Assembly (NCBI GenBank): GCA_964600165.1
Contig: CAZRIP010000097.1
Location: forward strand, 1 to 15,685
Reading direction: 5' to 3'
Source: CAZRIP01 sp964600165
GTDB taxonomy: Bacteria; Elusimicrobiota; Elusimicrobia; UBA1565; UBA9628
Length of the DNA stretch: 15,685 nt
The notes under the pieces were generated by a model. That model ran no database searches. It was given only the letters and a program-made list of their open reading frames with translations, and was not told where the DNA came from. Position numbers and translations under genes: made by a program. Positions 1 through 7,702 of the stretch are shown here, in pieces; the stretch's first letter is position 1; the number at the start of each line of letters is the position of its first letter.

Positions 1-161
1 CGCCAAACGGACGCCTCGCCCACGGCCACCGGCTCGCAGGCGCGCCGCACGCGCTGCGCGCGCATGGCGGCGGCGGCGATCTCCGGCCCTATGCCGGCCG
101 GATCGCCGCAGGTGAACGCGAGGACGGGCTTACTGGTTGACCGCCTGGAGGTTGCGCTCAA
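1..161 (-). CDS. pdxA: 4-hydroxythreonine-4-phosphate dehydrogenase (N-terminal part, cut by window edge)
   Basis: The first ~54 residues read M-S-A-T-S-R-R-S-T-S-K-P-V-L-A-F-T and then CGDPAGIGPEIAAAAM. The GDPAGIGPE block is the N-terminal signature of PdxA, which oxidises 4-hydroxythreonine 4-phosphate on the DXP-dependent pathway to pyridoxal phosphate in the cytoplasm. There is no ATG in frame. I chose TTG at 161-159 because an AAAGG purine stretch sits 6 bases upstream and because codons after it lead straight into the conserved block. This start lies inside the SurA-like gene, overlapping its last 32 bases, so the gene is probably translationally coupled. The surA-pdxA order is known from enterobacteria, which supports the call. 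The active-site residues lie beyond the left edge. Family identity is fairly sure from one motif; the exact start is less sure. Confidence 0.85.
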   Translation of the reverse strand, partial: MSATSRRSTSKPVLAFTCGDPAGIGPEIAAAAMRAQRVRRACEPVAVGEASVW

Positions 162-1275
162 TGACGGCCTTTTCTTTGAGCCCCTTCACGAATCGCTCGA
201 GCTCCTTTTGGAAGGTCATGTTCGTGAGGAACTTCGCGAGCTCGTCTTTGAAGCGGTCGTAATCCGGGGGCTCGGACGCGCGCTTTTCGCTGACGCGGAT
301 GATGTTATAACCGATCTCCGTCGGGATCGGCTCGCTGATCTCGCCGACGGGCAGCGAGAAGGCGACCTTCTCGAAATCGGGCGGCGCCACGCCGCGCAGG
401 ACGTAGCCGATGTCGCCGCCGTGCTGCGCGCTTTCCGGGTCCTCGCTGTAGGTCTTGGCGATCTCGGCGAAAGTGGACGTCCCGTCGAGGAGCTTCGCCC
501 GCACTTCCTCGGCGGTCTTCAGGGCGCGCTTCTTTTCATTCTCGGTCGCGCCGGGCGAAAGCTTGATCAAGATGCGCGCGACGCGCACGCGCTCCGAGCT
601 CATCGCGCGGACCTGCGCCGCGATCTGCTTGAACGCCTGGCTCTCGTCGTCGGTCATGCCCTTGAGCGTCTCGGTGCTGCTGTCCTTGGCCGCGTCGGTC
701 GCCGTCGAGGCGAGATAGGTGCGGACCTTCACGAAGTAATCGTGGACGTCGCGGTCCTCGGGCGGCTTGATCTTGGGGCGCACGATCTCGTCGATAAGCT
801 TGCGCGCCATGATCTGCTTGGAGAGCCGCTCGCGGAACTGCGCGTAGGTCAGGCCGTCGGACTCGAGCTGCTTGCGGAAAGCCTCGTCGGTCTTGGCTTG
901 CGCCTCGGCCTCGGGAAGGTCCTTGACCTCGGGCGGCGCGAAGCGGCCCTTGATCTCGGCGACGCCGTTGTCGACGTCGCGCTCGCGGACCTTGATCTTT
1001 TCCTTGACGCCCTCTTGGTAGAGCAACTCGCGGTTGATGAGCTCCTCGAGGGTCGTCTCCTTGAGCTTCTTGACGTTGGCCGGGTCCTTGATGGCGTCGG
1101 GCTCGGTGTGATTCCAGTAGTCCAAGGCCGTGGAAAGCTCCTTTTGGAATTCGGAGAGAAGGATCGGCTGCTGGTTGACGACGGCGACCGTGTCCTCCAT
1201 CTTGCCCGCGAACGCGGGCGAGGTTCCGGCCAAAGCGAGCGTCAGCGCGACGAGCGCGCTATTTGAACTGTTCAT
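130..1275 (-). CDS. surA: SurA-like periplasmic peptidyl-prolyl isomerase / chaperone
   Basis: The 381-residue product starts with a signal peptide (about residues 1-23, cleavage after A-F-A). A SurA_N-type chaperone region follows (about 28-170: M-E-D-T-V-A-V-V-N then a helix-rich charged stretch), then one parvulin rotamase domain (about 230-330). That domain carries the family landmarks R-V-A-R-I-L-I, F-A-E-I-A-K-T-Y-S-E-D-P, G-G-D-I-G-Y and I-G-Y-N-I-I-R-V. SurA proteins fold and escort outer-membrane proteins in the periplasm. E. coli SurA has two parvulin domains; this one has a single domain, so it is SurA-like rather than a full counterpart. The start overlaps the preceding PrsA-like gene by 17 bases and has a perfect GGAGG six bases upstream, which fixes the ATG at 1275. 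The gene follows mfd and a second parvulin and precedes pdxA in one unit. Function as a general periplasmic foldase is well supported; client specificity is inference. Confidence 0.88.
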   Translation of the reverse strand: MNSSNSALVALTLALAGTSPAFAGKMEDTVAVVNQQPILLSEFQKELSTALDYWNHTEPDAIKDPANVKKLKETTLEELINRELLYQEGVKEKIKVRERDVDNGVAEIKGRFAPPEVKDLPEAEAQAKTDEAFRKQLESDGLTYAQFRERLSKQIMARKLIDEIVRPKIKPPEDRDVHDYFVKVRTYLASTATDAAKDSSTETLKGMTDDESQAFKQIAAQVRAMSSERVRVARILIKLSPGATENEKKRALKTAEEVRAKLLDGTSTFAEIAKTYSEDPESAQHGGDIGYVLRGVAPPDFEKVAFSLPVGEISEPIPTEIGYNIIRVSEKRASEPPDYDRFKDELAKFLTNMTFQKELERFVKGLKEKAVIERNLQAVNQ

Positions 1276-2062
1276 CGACGACCTCCACGGGGAACTTGTC
1301 CTGGATGGACTGAAGATAGCGGTCGAGCTTCTGCTTTTCGAGCACGCCTTTGACGCGGTCCTGCACGTCCTCGAACTTCACGCGCTTCTCGCCGTCTTTA
1401 CGCAGGACGTGATAGCCGAACTTGCTCTTGATCGGGCCGCCGATCTCGCCGTCGCGCATGCGAAAGACGATGTCCTCGAGCTCGGGGATGATCTCGCCGA
1501 GGATCGCGGGGGGCATTTTCCCGCCGTCGGCCGCGGTCGCGGCGTCGAGGGAATGCTCCTTGGCGAGCGCGGCGAAGCTCGCGCCGGCGCGCACTTTCTT
1601 GGCCAGCCGCTCGGCCTCGGCGGGAGTCGCGACGAGGATGTGGCGGACCTCCACTTCGACCGGGTGCCGGCGCCAATAATCGCGCGCGTCGTCGTCGCTG
1701 ACTCGGATGACGCCTTTCTGGCGCAGGTCCTCGAGCCAGAGGCGGCGCAACAGGTCCTCACGGCCCGCGCGCAGCTGCTCGTCGGCGTCGATCTTGAGCT
1801 GGGCCGCCTGCGCGCGAAAATCGGGGGAACGCTGCACGTCGGAAGCGCCCGCGGCCGCGAGAATCATCTTCTCTCGGATCAGGATGTCGAGGAACTGGCG
1901 GCGGCCGTTGGGCGTCAGCACGTAGTTCTGATAGCTGGGAGAGACCTCGGCGATCGCCCGCTGGAACTCGGATTGCGTGATCCGCAGGGGGCCGACCTTG
2001 GCCACCAGCGGCTCCCGCCGGCAGCCGGCGAGCAGCGCCAACATCAAAAAAGCCTTGCGCAC
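1259..2062 (-). CDS. PrsA-like parvulin lipoprotein (peptidyl-prolyl isomerase)
   Basis: The 267-residue protein starts at GTG 2062 with a very short lipoprotein signal, M-R-K-A-F-L-M-L-A-L-L-A-G-C. The lipobox L-A-G-C puts the acylated cysteine at residue 14. A SurA_N/PrsA-like chaperone region follows (about 20-130), then a parvulin domain (about 135-225). That domain has V-R-H-I-L-V, F-A-A-L-A-K-E-H-S-L-D, G-G-K-M and F-G-Y-H-V-L-R. The C-terminal helix about 226-250 is amphipathic. The likely role is membrane-tethered prolyl isomerase/chaperone activity in the periplasm. The gene lies 22 bases after the mfd stop and overlaps the SurA-like gene by 17 bases, so two parvulins are made in tandem. 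No clear ribosome-binding site precedes the GTG; a TATCAT box seven bases upstream could give an internal promoter. A SurA-family name would also be acceptable; the PrsA comparison rests on the lipoprotein anchor and domain order. Confidence 0.85.
   Translation of the reverse strand: MRKAFLMLALLAGCRREPLVAKVGPLRITQSEFQRAIAEVSPSYQNYVLTPNGRRQFLDILIREKMILAAAGASDVQRSPDFRAQAAQLKIDADEQLRAGREDLLRRLWLEDLRQKGVIRVSDDDARDYWRRHPVEVEVRHILVATPAEAERLAKKVRAGASFAALAKEHSLDAATAADGGKMPPAILGEIIPELEDIVFRMRDGEIGGPIKSKFGYHVLRKDGEKRVKFEDVQDRVKGVLEKQKLDRYLQSIQDKFPVEVVDEQFK
1282..1286 (-). promoter_or_regulatory. Shine-Dalgarno site of the SurA-like gene
   Basis: On the minus strand GGAGG lies six bases before the ATG at 1275, inside the end of the upstream parvulin gene. 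It shows that the organism uses classical ribosome binding for this operon-internal gene. Several first genes of transcription units here lack such a site. Confidence 0.8.
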
Positions 2063-2069
2063 GCTGGCA

Positions 2070-2075
2070 ATGATA
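2070..2075 (-). promoter_or_regulatory. Candidate -10 box before the lipoprotein parvulin
   Basis: TATCAT on the minus strand ends seven bases before the GTG start at 2062, in the only gap (22 bases) between mfd and the parvulin pair. No good -35 is visible. It matches the TANNNT-before-start pattern seen at other genes here, so it may be an internal, near-leaderless promoter. One hexamer alone is weak evidence. Confidence 0.35.
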
Positions 2076-2084
2076 CCAAATCGA

Positions 2085-5000
2085 TCACGCTCTCGCCGGG
2101 CCGAGCAGGAAGTCCTCGAGCCACTTGAGGGGGTCCTCGGCGCCCATTTCCACCGAGACGCCGTCCCCCTCCTTGGATTTGACGAACGCCAGCTTTCCTT
2201 TATAAGCGTCGCGCCACCAGGACAGGGTCTTCGGGTCGATCTTGGCGTCGCCGCGGAAATGGACCTCGATGACGGAGCCTTTCTGGATGACGGAGCGCGC
2301 GCCCGCGCGCTGGGCGAGGGCGCGCACGCGCAGCAACGCGAAGAGGTTGCGCACGGGCTCGGGCGCGGGCCCCGAAAGGTCCTCCAGCTCGCGGCGCAGC
2401 GCGTCGACCTCGCTGGCTTTGGCGCGCAGGATGCGCTTGTAGTAGTCGAGACGCCTCATCTCGTCCGGCAGATACGTCTCCGGGATGAACGCGGGCACGC
2501 GCACGTCCATCTGCACGTCGGGCTCCCGCTGCGCGCGCGCGCGGCCCAGGCGCTCGGCGATCTGGTCGTTCAAGAGCTGGCTGTAGAACTCGACGCCGAC
2601 GGCGTTCATGTAGCCGTGCTGGCGGGCGCCGAGAAGCTCTCCCGCCCCGCGGATCTCGAGGTCGCGCATGGCGAGCTTGACGCCCGCGCCGAGCTCGCCG
2701 AATTCCCTGAGCGCCTCCAAGCGCTTGCGCGCGTCCTCGGAGAGCGCCGAGAAGTCGCCGTGGCTCTCGGCGAAGAAAAGGTAGCAGTACGCGCGCTGGC
2801 GCTCGCGGCCGACGCGCCCGCGCAGCTGATAAAGCTGAGCCAGGCCGAAGTCGTGCGCGTCTTCTACAAGAAGCGTATTAACCGATGGGATGTCGAGGCC
2901 GCTCTCGATGATCGTCGACGCCACGAGAACGTCGGCCTTGCGGTTGAAGAACTCCCACATCGCGCGCTCGAGGTTTTGCGCGCTCATCTGGCCGTGCACC
3001 ATCTCGAAGCGCACGCCGGGAAGGAGCTTCTCGAGCCGCTTGACCGTGTCGCCCATCGAGCGCACGCGGTTGTGCACGTAATACACCTGGCCGCCGCGCG
3101 CGAGCTCCTCGGTGATCGCCTGCGCGACGACGCCCTCGTCCCACGGTCCGACCTTGGTCACGATCGGTTGACGGCCGACGGGCGCGCTCTGAATCAAGGA
3201 AATACCACGAAGTCCGGATAAGGCTTGATTTAAGGTGCGCGGAATCGGCGTGGCCGACAAAGAGAGGTAATGGACGGACGCGCGCAGCCGCTTGCACTTC
3301 TCCTTGTCCTTGACGCCGAAGCGGTGCTCCTCGTCGACGACTACGAGGCCCAGGTCCTTGAACGAGACGTCTTTCTGCAGCAGCCGCGCCGTCCCGATCA
3401 CGATGTCGACGTCGCCCTTTTTCAAGCCGGCGATGACCGACTTTTGCTGCGCGGGCGTCTGAAACCGCGTCAAGATCGCCAGGCGCACCGGGTAATCGCG
3501 CATCCGATTCGAAAAGGTCTGAAAATGCTGGTCGGCGAGGATCGTGGTCGGCACGATCAAGGCGACCTGCTTGTAGCTCGTCGCGGCCTTGAAAGCGGCC
3601 CGCATCGCCACTTCGGTCTTCCCGAAGCCGACGTCGCCGATGACGACGCGGTCCATGGGCACGGGCTTGATCAGGTCGTCGAGCACGTCGCGGATCGCCT
3701 GCGCCTGGTCCGGCGTCTCCTCGTACGGGAACGCGGCCGCGAACTCCATCTCCATCGGGTTCTCGGTGAACGCCGGGGCGGGCTTGGCCGAGCGCTCGGC
3801 CTGCGTCTTCAAGAGCTGCTCGGCGAGCTCGGCCACGCCCTCGGCGACCTGGCGCTTGATCTCGTCCCACTTGCGGGTGTCCAGAGAGGACAGCCGGGGA
3901 CGCTTGCCCTCCGCGCCGGAATATTTCTGGATGCGGCCGAACTCGGTCATCGGGATGTAGAGGCGGTCCTCGCCGCGGAACTCGAGGAGCAGGCAGTCGA
4001 GCGTGCCGTGGCCCGGCGACTCGACGGGCTTGAGGCCGCGATAGCGCGACACGCCGTAATCCTGGTGCACGACGTAGTCGCCCTGGCGAAGGTCGCGGAA
4101 GCGCAGCCCGCCCTTGGCGACGAAGTGCTTCCAGCGCTGGACCGGACGATAGCGGCGCTTGAAGATCTCGGACGTCGTGTAGACCGAGAGTCCGAGACCT
4201 GGATGATCGAAGCCTTCCCGCAGCGGTCCGGTCAAGAACTGCGCCGTCCCCGGGGCCAGCCGCCCTTCGAGCAGCTCCTGCACGCGCTGGTCCTCGCCGC
4301 GATTGAGCGAGTATAAGACGACGCGCCGGCCTTCCGCAGCGCGGCGCGCCATCTCGGCCCAAGCTCCTTCGGGAGAGGTCCAAGGGCCGTTGGGGCGGGC
4401 GCCGAAATCGAGATCCCCCTCGCCGGTCCGCAGCAGGACGCCCGCGCGCGCGACGCGCGCGTCTTGAGGCAGCTCGACTTCGAGCCCTTCGGGCGCCGCC
4501 CACAAGGCGTCCGGGCCGACCCAGTCGGCCAGGCGGCCGCCCGAGCGCTCGGCGCTTTCGGCCTGCGCGGGCACGGCCTGAGACTCGGTCAAGAGCTCCA
4601 TGGTCGCCTGCGTGGTCGGCTCGAAGGCGCGCATCGACGCGATCGCGTCCTCGTCGAAGAGCACGCGGACGGCCCGCAGCGGTTCTAGCCCATAAAAGTC
4701 CACTACGGCGCCGCGCGCGGCGAACTCCCCGGGGCTTTCGACGAAGTCGACGCGCTGATAGCCGGCGCGCGCGAGGCGCTCGAGCACGTGGTCCCGCTTG
4801 ACGCGATCGCCGCAGCGCAGGCGGACCGTGTCGTCTCGAAAGGCGTCCGGCTTGGGCAGCTCCGCCTTGAGAGCGTCGGGCACGGCGACGACGAGCCGCG
4901 CCCCGGCGCGCAGTTGCTCGAGCGCGGCGAGCCGTCCGCGCTCGTCCTCGCCGAGGACGGCCGGCGCCGGCGCTCCCGGAGAAAACAGCGGCGCCAGCGC

Positions 5001-5174
5001 GCCGTAAGCGTCGGCGACGTCTTCCAAAGTCTCTTGATCGGGGCAGACGAGCACCAGCGGGCCGTTGAGATCGTCGAGCTCGAGGCCCGGGACTCGCCTT
5101 TTTTCGAGCAGGCACCGCGCGAGAAGAGCCCAGGCTCCGGAGCCGGGCAGACCGACGACGCGGCCGGCCGTCAT
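2085..5174 (-). CDS. mfd: transcription-repair coupling factor (superfamily 2 DNA translocase)
   Basis: Mfd removes RNA polymerase stalled at DNA lesions and recruits UvrA. The 1029-residue product begins M-T-A-G-R-V-V-G-L-P-G-S, the usual start of the N-terminal UvrB-like module. That module's V-E-S-P-G-E-F-A-A-R-G segment is present. Next come the CarD-like RNA polymerase interaction domain (G-D-Y-V-V-H-Q-D-Y-G-V at about 365) and two helicase lobes. These carry Walker A G-D-V-G-F-G-K-T (513-520), D-E-E-H (614-617), S-A-T-P-I-P-R-T-L and Q-L-R-G-R-V-G-R (783-790). A C-terminal TRCF domain closes the protein (F-I-P-E-T-Y-L-P region). The ATG at 5174 shares ATGA with the hemC stop, so translation is probably coupled. 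The frame stays open far upstream through hemC, but that stretch is a shadow with no Mfd similarity. It is about 110 residues shorter than E. coli Mfd, the difference lying before the polymerase-binding domain. All motor motifs are intact. Confidence 0.97.
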   Translation of the reverse strand: MTAGRVVGLPGSGAWALLARCLLEKRRVPGLELDDLNGPLVLVCPDQETLEDVADAYGALAPLFSPGAPAPAVLGEDERGRLAALEQLRAGARLVVAVPDALKAELPKPDAFRDDTVRLRCGDRVKRDHVLERLARAGYQRVDFVESPGEFAARGAVVDFYGLEPLRAVRVLFDEDAIASMRAFEPTTQATMELLTESQAVPAQAESAERSGGRLADWVGPDALWAAPEGLEVELPQDARVARAGVLLRTGEGDLDFGARPNGPWTSPEGAWAEMARRAAEGRRVVLYSLNRGEDQRVQELLEGRLAPGTAQFLTGPLREGFDHPGLGLSVYTTSEIFKRRYRPVQRWKHFVAKGGLRFRDLRQGDYVVHQDYGVSRYRGLKPVESPGHGTLDCLLLEFRGEDRLYIPMTEFGRIQKYSGAEGKRPRLSSLDTRKWDEIKRQVAEGVAELAEQLLKTQAERSAKPAPAFTENPMEMEFAAAFPYEETPDQAQAIRDVLDDLIKPVPMDRVVIGDVGFGKTEVAMRAAFKAATSYKQVALIVPTTILADQHFQTFSNRMRDYPVRLAILTRFQTPAQQKSVIAGLKKGDVDIVIGTARLLQKDVSFKDLGLVVVDEEHRFGVKDKEKCKRLRASVHYLSLSATPIPRTLNQALSGLRGISLIQSAPVGRQPIVTKVGPWDEGVVAQAITEELARGGQVYYVHNRVRSMGDTVKRLEKLLPGVRFEMVHGQMSAQNLERAMWEFFNRKADVLVASTIIESGLDIPSVNTLLVEDAHDFGLAQLYQLRGRVGRERQRAYCYLFFAESHGDFSALSEDARKRLEALREFGELGAGVKLAMRDLEIRGAGELLGARQHGYMNAVGVEFYSQLLNDQIAERLGRARAQREPDVQMDVRVPAFIPETYLPDEMRRLDYYKRILRAKASEVDALRRELEDLSGPAPEPVRNLFALLRVRALAQRAGARSVIQKGSVIEVHFRGDAKIDPKTLSWWRDAYKGKLAFVKSKEGDGVSVEMGAEDPLKWLEDFLLGPARA

Positions 5175-6082
5175 CGTCCCGCGAGGCCTTTCTTGATCGC
5201 GCCGGCCGCCGCGGCGGCCAGCGCCTCGGGAGCGGCGCCGGACTTCATGCGGCATTCCGAGCTCGTCGCCCGGCTTCCGTCTTCCTCGGACCAGAAGAAC
5301 GAGATCGCGAACTCGCCGTTCGTCCTGCGCGCCCAGGCTCCCAGCGGCGTCGCGCAGCCGCCGCTCATGGCTTTCATGAACGCGCGCTCGCACTCGACGG
5401 AGGCTCGCGTCTCCGGGTCGTCGAGGGTCGAAACGATCCGCCGCGCGTCCGTCCGGTCGACGCGCGCCTGGAGCGCGAGCGCTCCCTGCGCGGGCGCGGG
5501 AACGATCACGTCGGCCGGCACGAGCTCGTAAGAAGGATCGAGACGACCGAGACGCTTGAGGCCCGCAGCCGCGAGCAAAAGGCCGTCGCAGGCCCCCTCG
5601 GCGAGCTTGCGCAAGCGCGTATCGACGTTGCCGCGCATAGGAAGCGTGCCGGCTCCGCGCGCCCGCCGAAGCTGGATCGCGCGGCGCAGCGCCGTCGTGC
5701 CGACTTTGTGCGCCGCTCCGAGGCCGGCCCATTTCAAGCCCGGCCTGCCGATGAAGACGTCGCGCGGGTCCTCGCGCTCGGGATAAGCGGCGATACAAGT
5801 GCCCTCGGCGATGGCCGCGGGCAGATCCTTGCCCGAGTGCACGGCGAAATCGATCTCGCCTTTGAGCAGCGCGTCCTCGATCTCCTTGACGAAGAGGCCC
5901 TTCGCGCCGCCGGGAATCGCGCGCTCCTCGCCGGGCCCGCTCGACTGAAAGCGGTCGCCCGAGGTCGTGATCACGACGGTCTCGACCTCGAGGTCCGGTG
6001 TGAGCCTCTCGAGCGCGCGCGCGGCTTGGCCCGACTGCGCGAGGGCCAGCGCCGAGCCGCGCGTGCCCATGCGCAGCTTCAT
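5171..6082 (-). CDS. hemC: hydroxymethylbilane synthase (porphobilinogen deaminase)
   Basis: The enzyme joins four porphobilinogens into hydroxymethylbilane in tetrapyrrole (haem) synthesis in the cytosol. The 303-residue length is normal for the family. Visible signatures are the N-terminal G-T-R-G-S-A-L-A-L-A-Q (6-16), A-V-H-S-G-K-D-L-P (80-88, with the catalytic Asp at 86), M-R-G-N-V-D-T-R-L-R-K-L (149-160) and G-G-C-A-T-P-L-G (241-248). Cys243 of the last is the expected attachment site of the dipyrromethane cofactor. The position usually occupied by a hydrophobic residue in H-S-x-K-D is Gly84. It is the first gene of the hemC-mfd-parvulin-parvulin-pdxA unit. A TGATAAAAT extended -10 ends six bases before the ATG, with no ribosome-binding site between, which suggests a leaderless message. 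No other haem gene is visible in the window. Confidence 0.96.
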   Translation of the reverse strand: MKLRMGTRGSALALAQSGQAARALERLTPDLEVETVVITTSGDRFQSSGPGEERAIPGGAKGLFVKEIEDALLKGEIDFAVHSGKDLPAAIAEGTCIAAYPEREDPRDVFIGRPGLKWAGLGAAHKVGTTALRRAIQLRRARGAGTLPMRGNVDTRLRKLAEGACDGLLLAAAGLKRLGRLDPSYELVPADVIVPAPAQGALALQARVDRTDARRIVSTLDDPETRASVECERAFMKAMSGGCATPLGAWARRTNGEFAISFFWSEEDGSRATSSECRMKSGAAPEALAAAAAGAIKKGLAGR

Positions 6083-6088
6083 CGCGTC

Positions 6089-6097
6089 ATTTTATCA
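6089..6097 (-). promoter_or_regulatory. Extended -10 promoter of hemC (probably leaderless)
   Basis: The minus strand reads TGATAAAAT, a TGn-extended -10 hexamer TAAAAT, followed by six bases and the hemC ATG. The expected transcription start, about seven bases after the hexamer, falls on the start codon itself. No convincing -35 is present, as is usual for extended -10 promoters. It lies in the 45-base gap after the upstream Gly/His-rich gene. Confidence 0.6.
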
Positions 6098-6127
6098 CTT
6101 TGGGGGAACGCCCCGAGCGGAGATAGC

Positions 6128-7579
6128 CTAGTTGCGGCGCAGGATCGCGCCGACCCGGCCCGGCGTGAGATCGTCGAGCAGCGGCTCGAGGCTTTCTCCG
6201 ACGCGGCCGCGTCCCGCGCCCTTGCCGCGCCGCCCGGCGCTTCCCGCGCCGTCAAGCGCGTTGCCGTCGGCGTCGAAGCGCGCCAGCCGCTTGGCGCCCT
6301 GCTCGTCGACGAACGCCACCTCGATGACGAGCGCGCCCGACGCCGACTTGTCGAAGCGCACGCGCTCGGATTTCTCCGCGAGATTCTTGAGCAGCAGGGC
6401 GTCGCCGGATTCGTCCTTGCGCGTGAGGTCGAAGAGATCCACCCAATGGCCCGTGTCGCCGCCGATCACGACGCGGCGGGTCTTGCCCTCGTCGTCCATG
6501 AGCTTATCGGACGCGGTCCGCGAGTGGCGCACGGGAGCATGTCCGTCGCCTTTGCCGCCTTTGGCGCCCTTGCCTCCCTTCCCGCCGTGCCCGCCGTGGC
6601 CGCCATGGCCGCCATGCCCGTGGTGGCCGCCGCCGTCGTCGCCGGCCCCGCCCGAATCATCGTCGCCGGCGGCGTCGTCTCCGCCTCCGCTTCCGCCGCC
6701 GCCTCCGTGATGCCCGTGGTGATGCGAGCCGCCGCCGGAGCCGCCGCCGCCCTCGTCGCCGCCTCCTCCGCCGCCGCCTCCTCCTCCGCCGTGGCGGCCG
6801 TGGTGATGACCGCCGGCGCTCGGTCCGCCCCCGCCGTCGTCGGAACCGGCGGAATCGTCGTCGCCGCCGGTCTCGTCGGCGTCGTGGCGGCCATGGCGCC
6901 CGCGATGGCGCGAAGCGCCCCCACTCGAGGCGTTGGCCGCCGAATCATCGTCGATCTCCGCGGACGTCGAGGCTTGACCGCCGTGGCGGGAGCGGTGGTG
7001 ACGCCCGAGACTCGGCGCCGCGTCGGCCGATTCGTCGCCGGCGCCGCCTTCGTCCGAGGCCTGCGCGCCGCTCGCGCGGCGATGTCCGCGATGAGCTTTC
7101 CCGCCCCCGGCGACGACCGGCCCGCCGCCGTCGTCGCCGCCGGAATCTTCTTCTTCGGCGCCACGACCGCGTCCACCGCGGCGATGACCCGGCTTGTCCG
7201 CCGCCGGTTCGGCCGCGTCGTCGGGCGCGCCCGCGTCGTCGCCCGAGGCCGCCTCGCGCCCGCCTTTGCGTCCGCCCTTGCGCTCGCTCGCGCCCGCTCC
7301 CGCGCGAGCGACGGAGGCGCGCGCCGCTTCGTCGAACGCCGCGGCCGCGCGCGACGGCGGCGGCGCGGCCAGCCCGGCACGCCAAAAACCGGCCGAAGGA
7401 ACCACCATCGCCGCGGAGATCGGCGCGTCCTTAAGCTCCTCGCTCCGGACGTCCTCGAAGCCGGCGGGGGCCACGGGAGATTCGACGAGGCGCGGCTGCG
7501 GCGGCGCGCGCCGGACGCACAAGGCGACGCCGCCGATCGCGGCGCAGGTCAGAAGGCGAGTCCTCGTCGTCTCACTCAT
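6128..7579 (-). CDS. unrecognised Gly/His/Asp-rich low-complexity protein with a conserved-looking C-terminal domain
   Basis: I do not recognise this 483-residue protein. The ATG at 7579 gives M-S-E-T-T-R-T-R-L-L followed by a short hydrophobic run (about 9-22, too short for a standard membrane helix), then a Pro/Ala-rich stretch. Residues about 95-350 are low complexity: acidic D/E/S/G blocks alternate with R-H-R-G-R-H, H-H-H-G-R-H and an eleven-Gly run. H-G-G repeats follow, then K-G-G repeats. From about 359 to the end the sequence becomes ordinary and charged (R-R-V-V-I-G-G-D-T-G-H-W-V-D-L-F-D-L). It has alternating strands and looks like a small folded domain. An upstream in-frame ATG at 7612 is unlikely because a TATACT box lies after it. 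His-rich blocks could bind metal and the acidic/basic blocks could be disordered linkers, but both are inference. Long open frames on the opposite strand exist only because of the composition; the sensible C-terminal domain favours this strand. Confidence 0.6.
   Translation of the reverse strand: MSETTRTRLLTCAAIGGVALCVRRAPPQPRLVESPVAPAGFEDVRSEELKDAPISAAMVVPSAGFWRAGLAAPPPSRAAAAFDEAARASVARAGAGASERKGGRKGGREAASGDDAGAPDDAAEPAADKPGHRRGGRGRGAEEEDSGGDDGGGPVVAGGGKAHRGHRRASGAQASDEGGAGDESADAAPSLGRHHRSRHGGQASTSAEIDDDSAANASSGGASRHRGRHGRHDADETGGDDDSAGSDDGGGGPSAGGHHHGRHGGGGGGGGGGGDEGGGGSGGGSHHHGHHGGGGGSGGGDDAAGDDDSGGAGDDGGGHHGHGGHGGHGGHGGKGGKGAKGGKGDGHAPVRHSRTASDKLMDDEGKTRRVVIGGDTGHWVDLFDLTRKDESGDALLLKNLAEKSERVRFDKSASGALVIEVAFVDEQGAKRLARFDADGNALDGAGSAGRRGKGAGRGRVGESLEPLLDDLTPGRVGAILRRN
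6544..6800 (-). repeat. Low-complexity coding repeats (Lys-Gly-Gly, His-Gly-Gly and poly-Gly)
   Basis: Read on the minus strand, this stretch encodes an uninterrupted poly-Gly run and Gly/Ser/Asp blocks with His clusters, then His-Gly-Gly units and Lys-Gly-Gly units. At the DNA level these are imperfect nine-base repeats of the GGC-GGC-CAY type and long GGN tracts. Such tracts expand and contract easily, so the copy number may vary between strains. Confidence 0.7.
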
Positions 7580-7599
7580 GGCGTCCAGGGACGAAGCCG

Positions 7600-7605
7600 A
7601 GTATA
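7600..7605 (-). promoter_or_regulatory. Candidate -10 box of the Gly/His-rich gene
   Basis: TATACT on the minus strand lies 20 bases before the ATG at 7579. It would give a leader of about 13 bases. No good -35 is visible. It also argues against the in-frame ATG at 7612, which would lie upstream of the box. Confidence 0.4.
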
Positions 7606-7702
7606 GAACCATTGGGCCATCCTGTGATGGGCCTTTAGTCCTATTACCGGATAGGCCTTTCGGACGGCCGCGCACGCGCCGTCGCCAAGGCCTCAATTTC
7701 GC

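Noticed and set aside
64..1266. 400-codon plus-strand open frame antisense to the SurA-like gene
   Set aside because: It mirrors the codons of a gene with a signal peptide, parvulin motifs and a GGAGG site; its own translation has no recognisable motif.
5175..5798. Upstream extension of the mfd frame to give 1237 residues
   Set aside because: The added residues lie wholly inside hemC, are Arg/Ala-rich and have no Mfd similarity. The ATG at 5174 begins with the expected V-G-L-P-G-S segment.
6104..6117. GGGG/CCCC hairpin before hemC as a terminator for the Gly/His-rich gene
   Set aside because: The stem is only four base pairs and is followed by AAAG rather than a U run. It lies just upstream of the hemC -10.
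6544..6800. Regular repeats as a possible CRISPR array or non-coding satellite
   Set aside because: The period is nine bases or three bases, in frame with an open reading frame, with no spacers. It is coding low complexity.
5708..7606. Long plus-strand open frame with Ala/Val-rich segments that look like membrane helices
   Set aside because: It is the complement of the Gly/His/Asp-rich codons (GGC and CAC read as Ala/Val) and covers hemC in antisense. The minus strand gives a sensible C-terminal domain, so this is a shadow.
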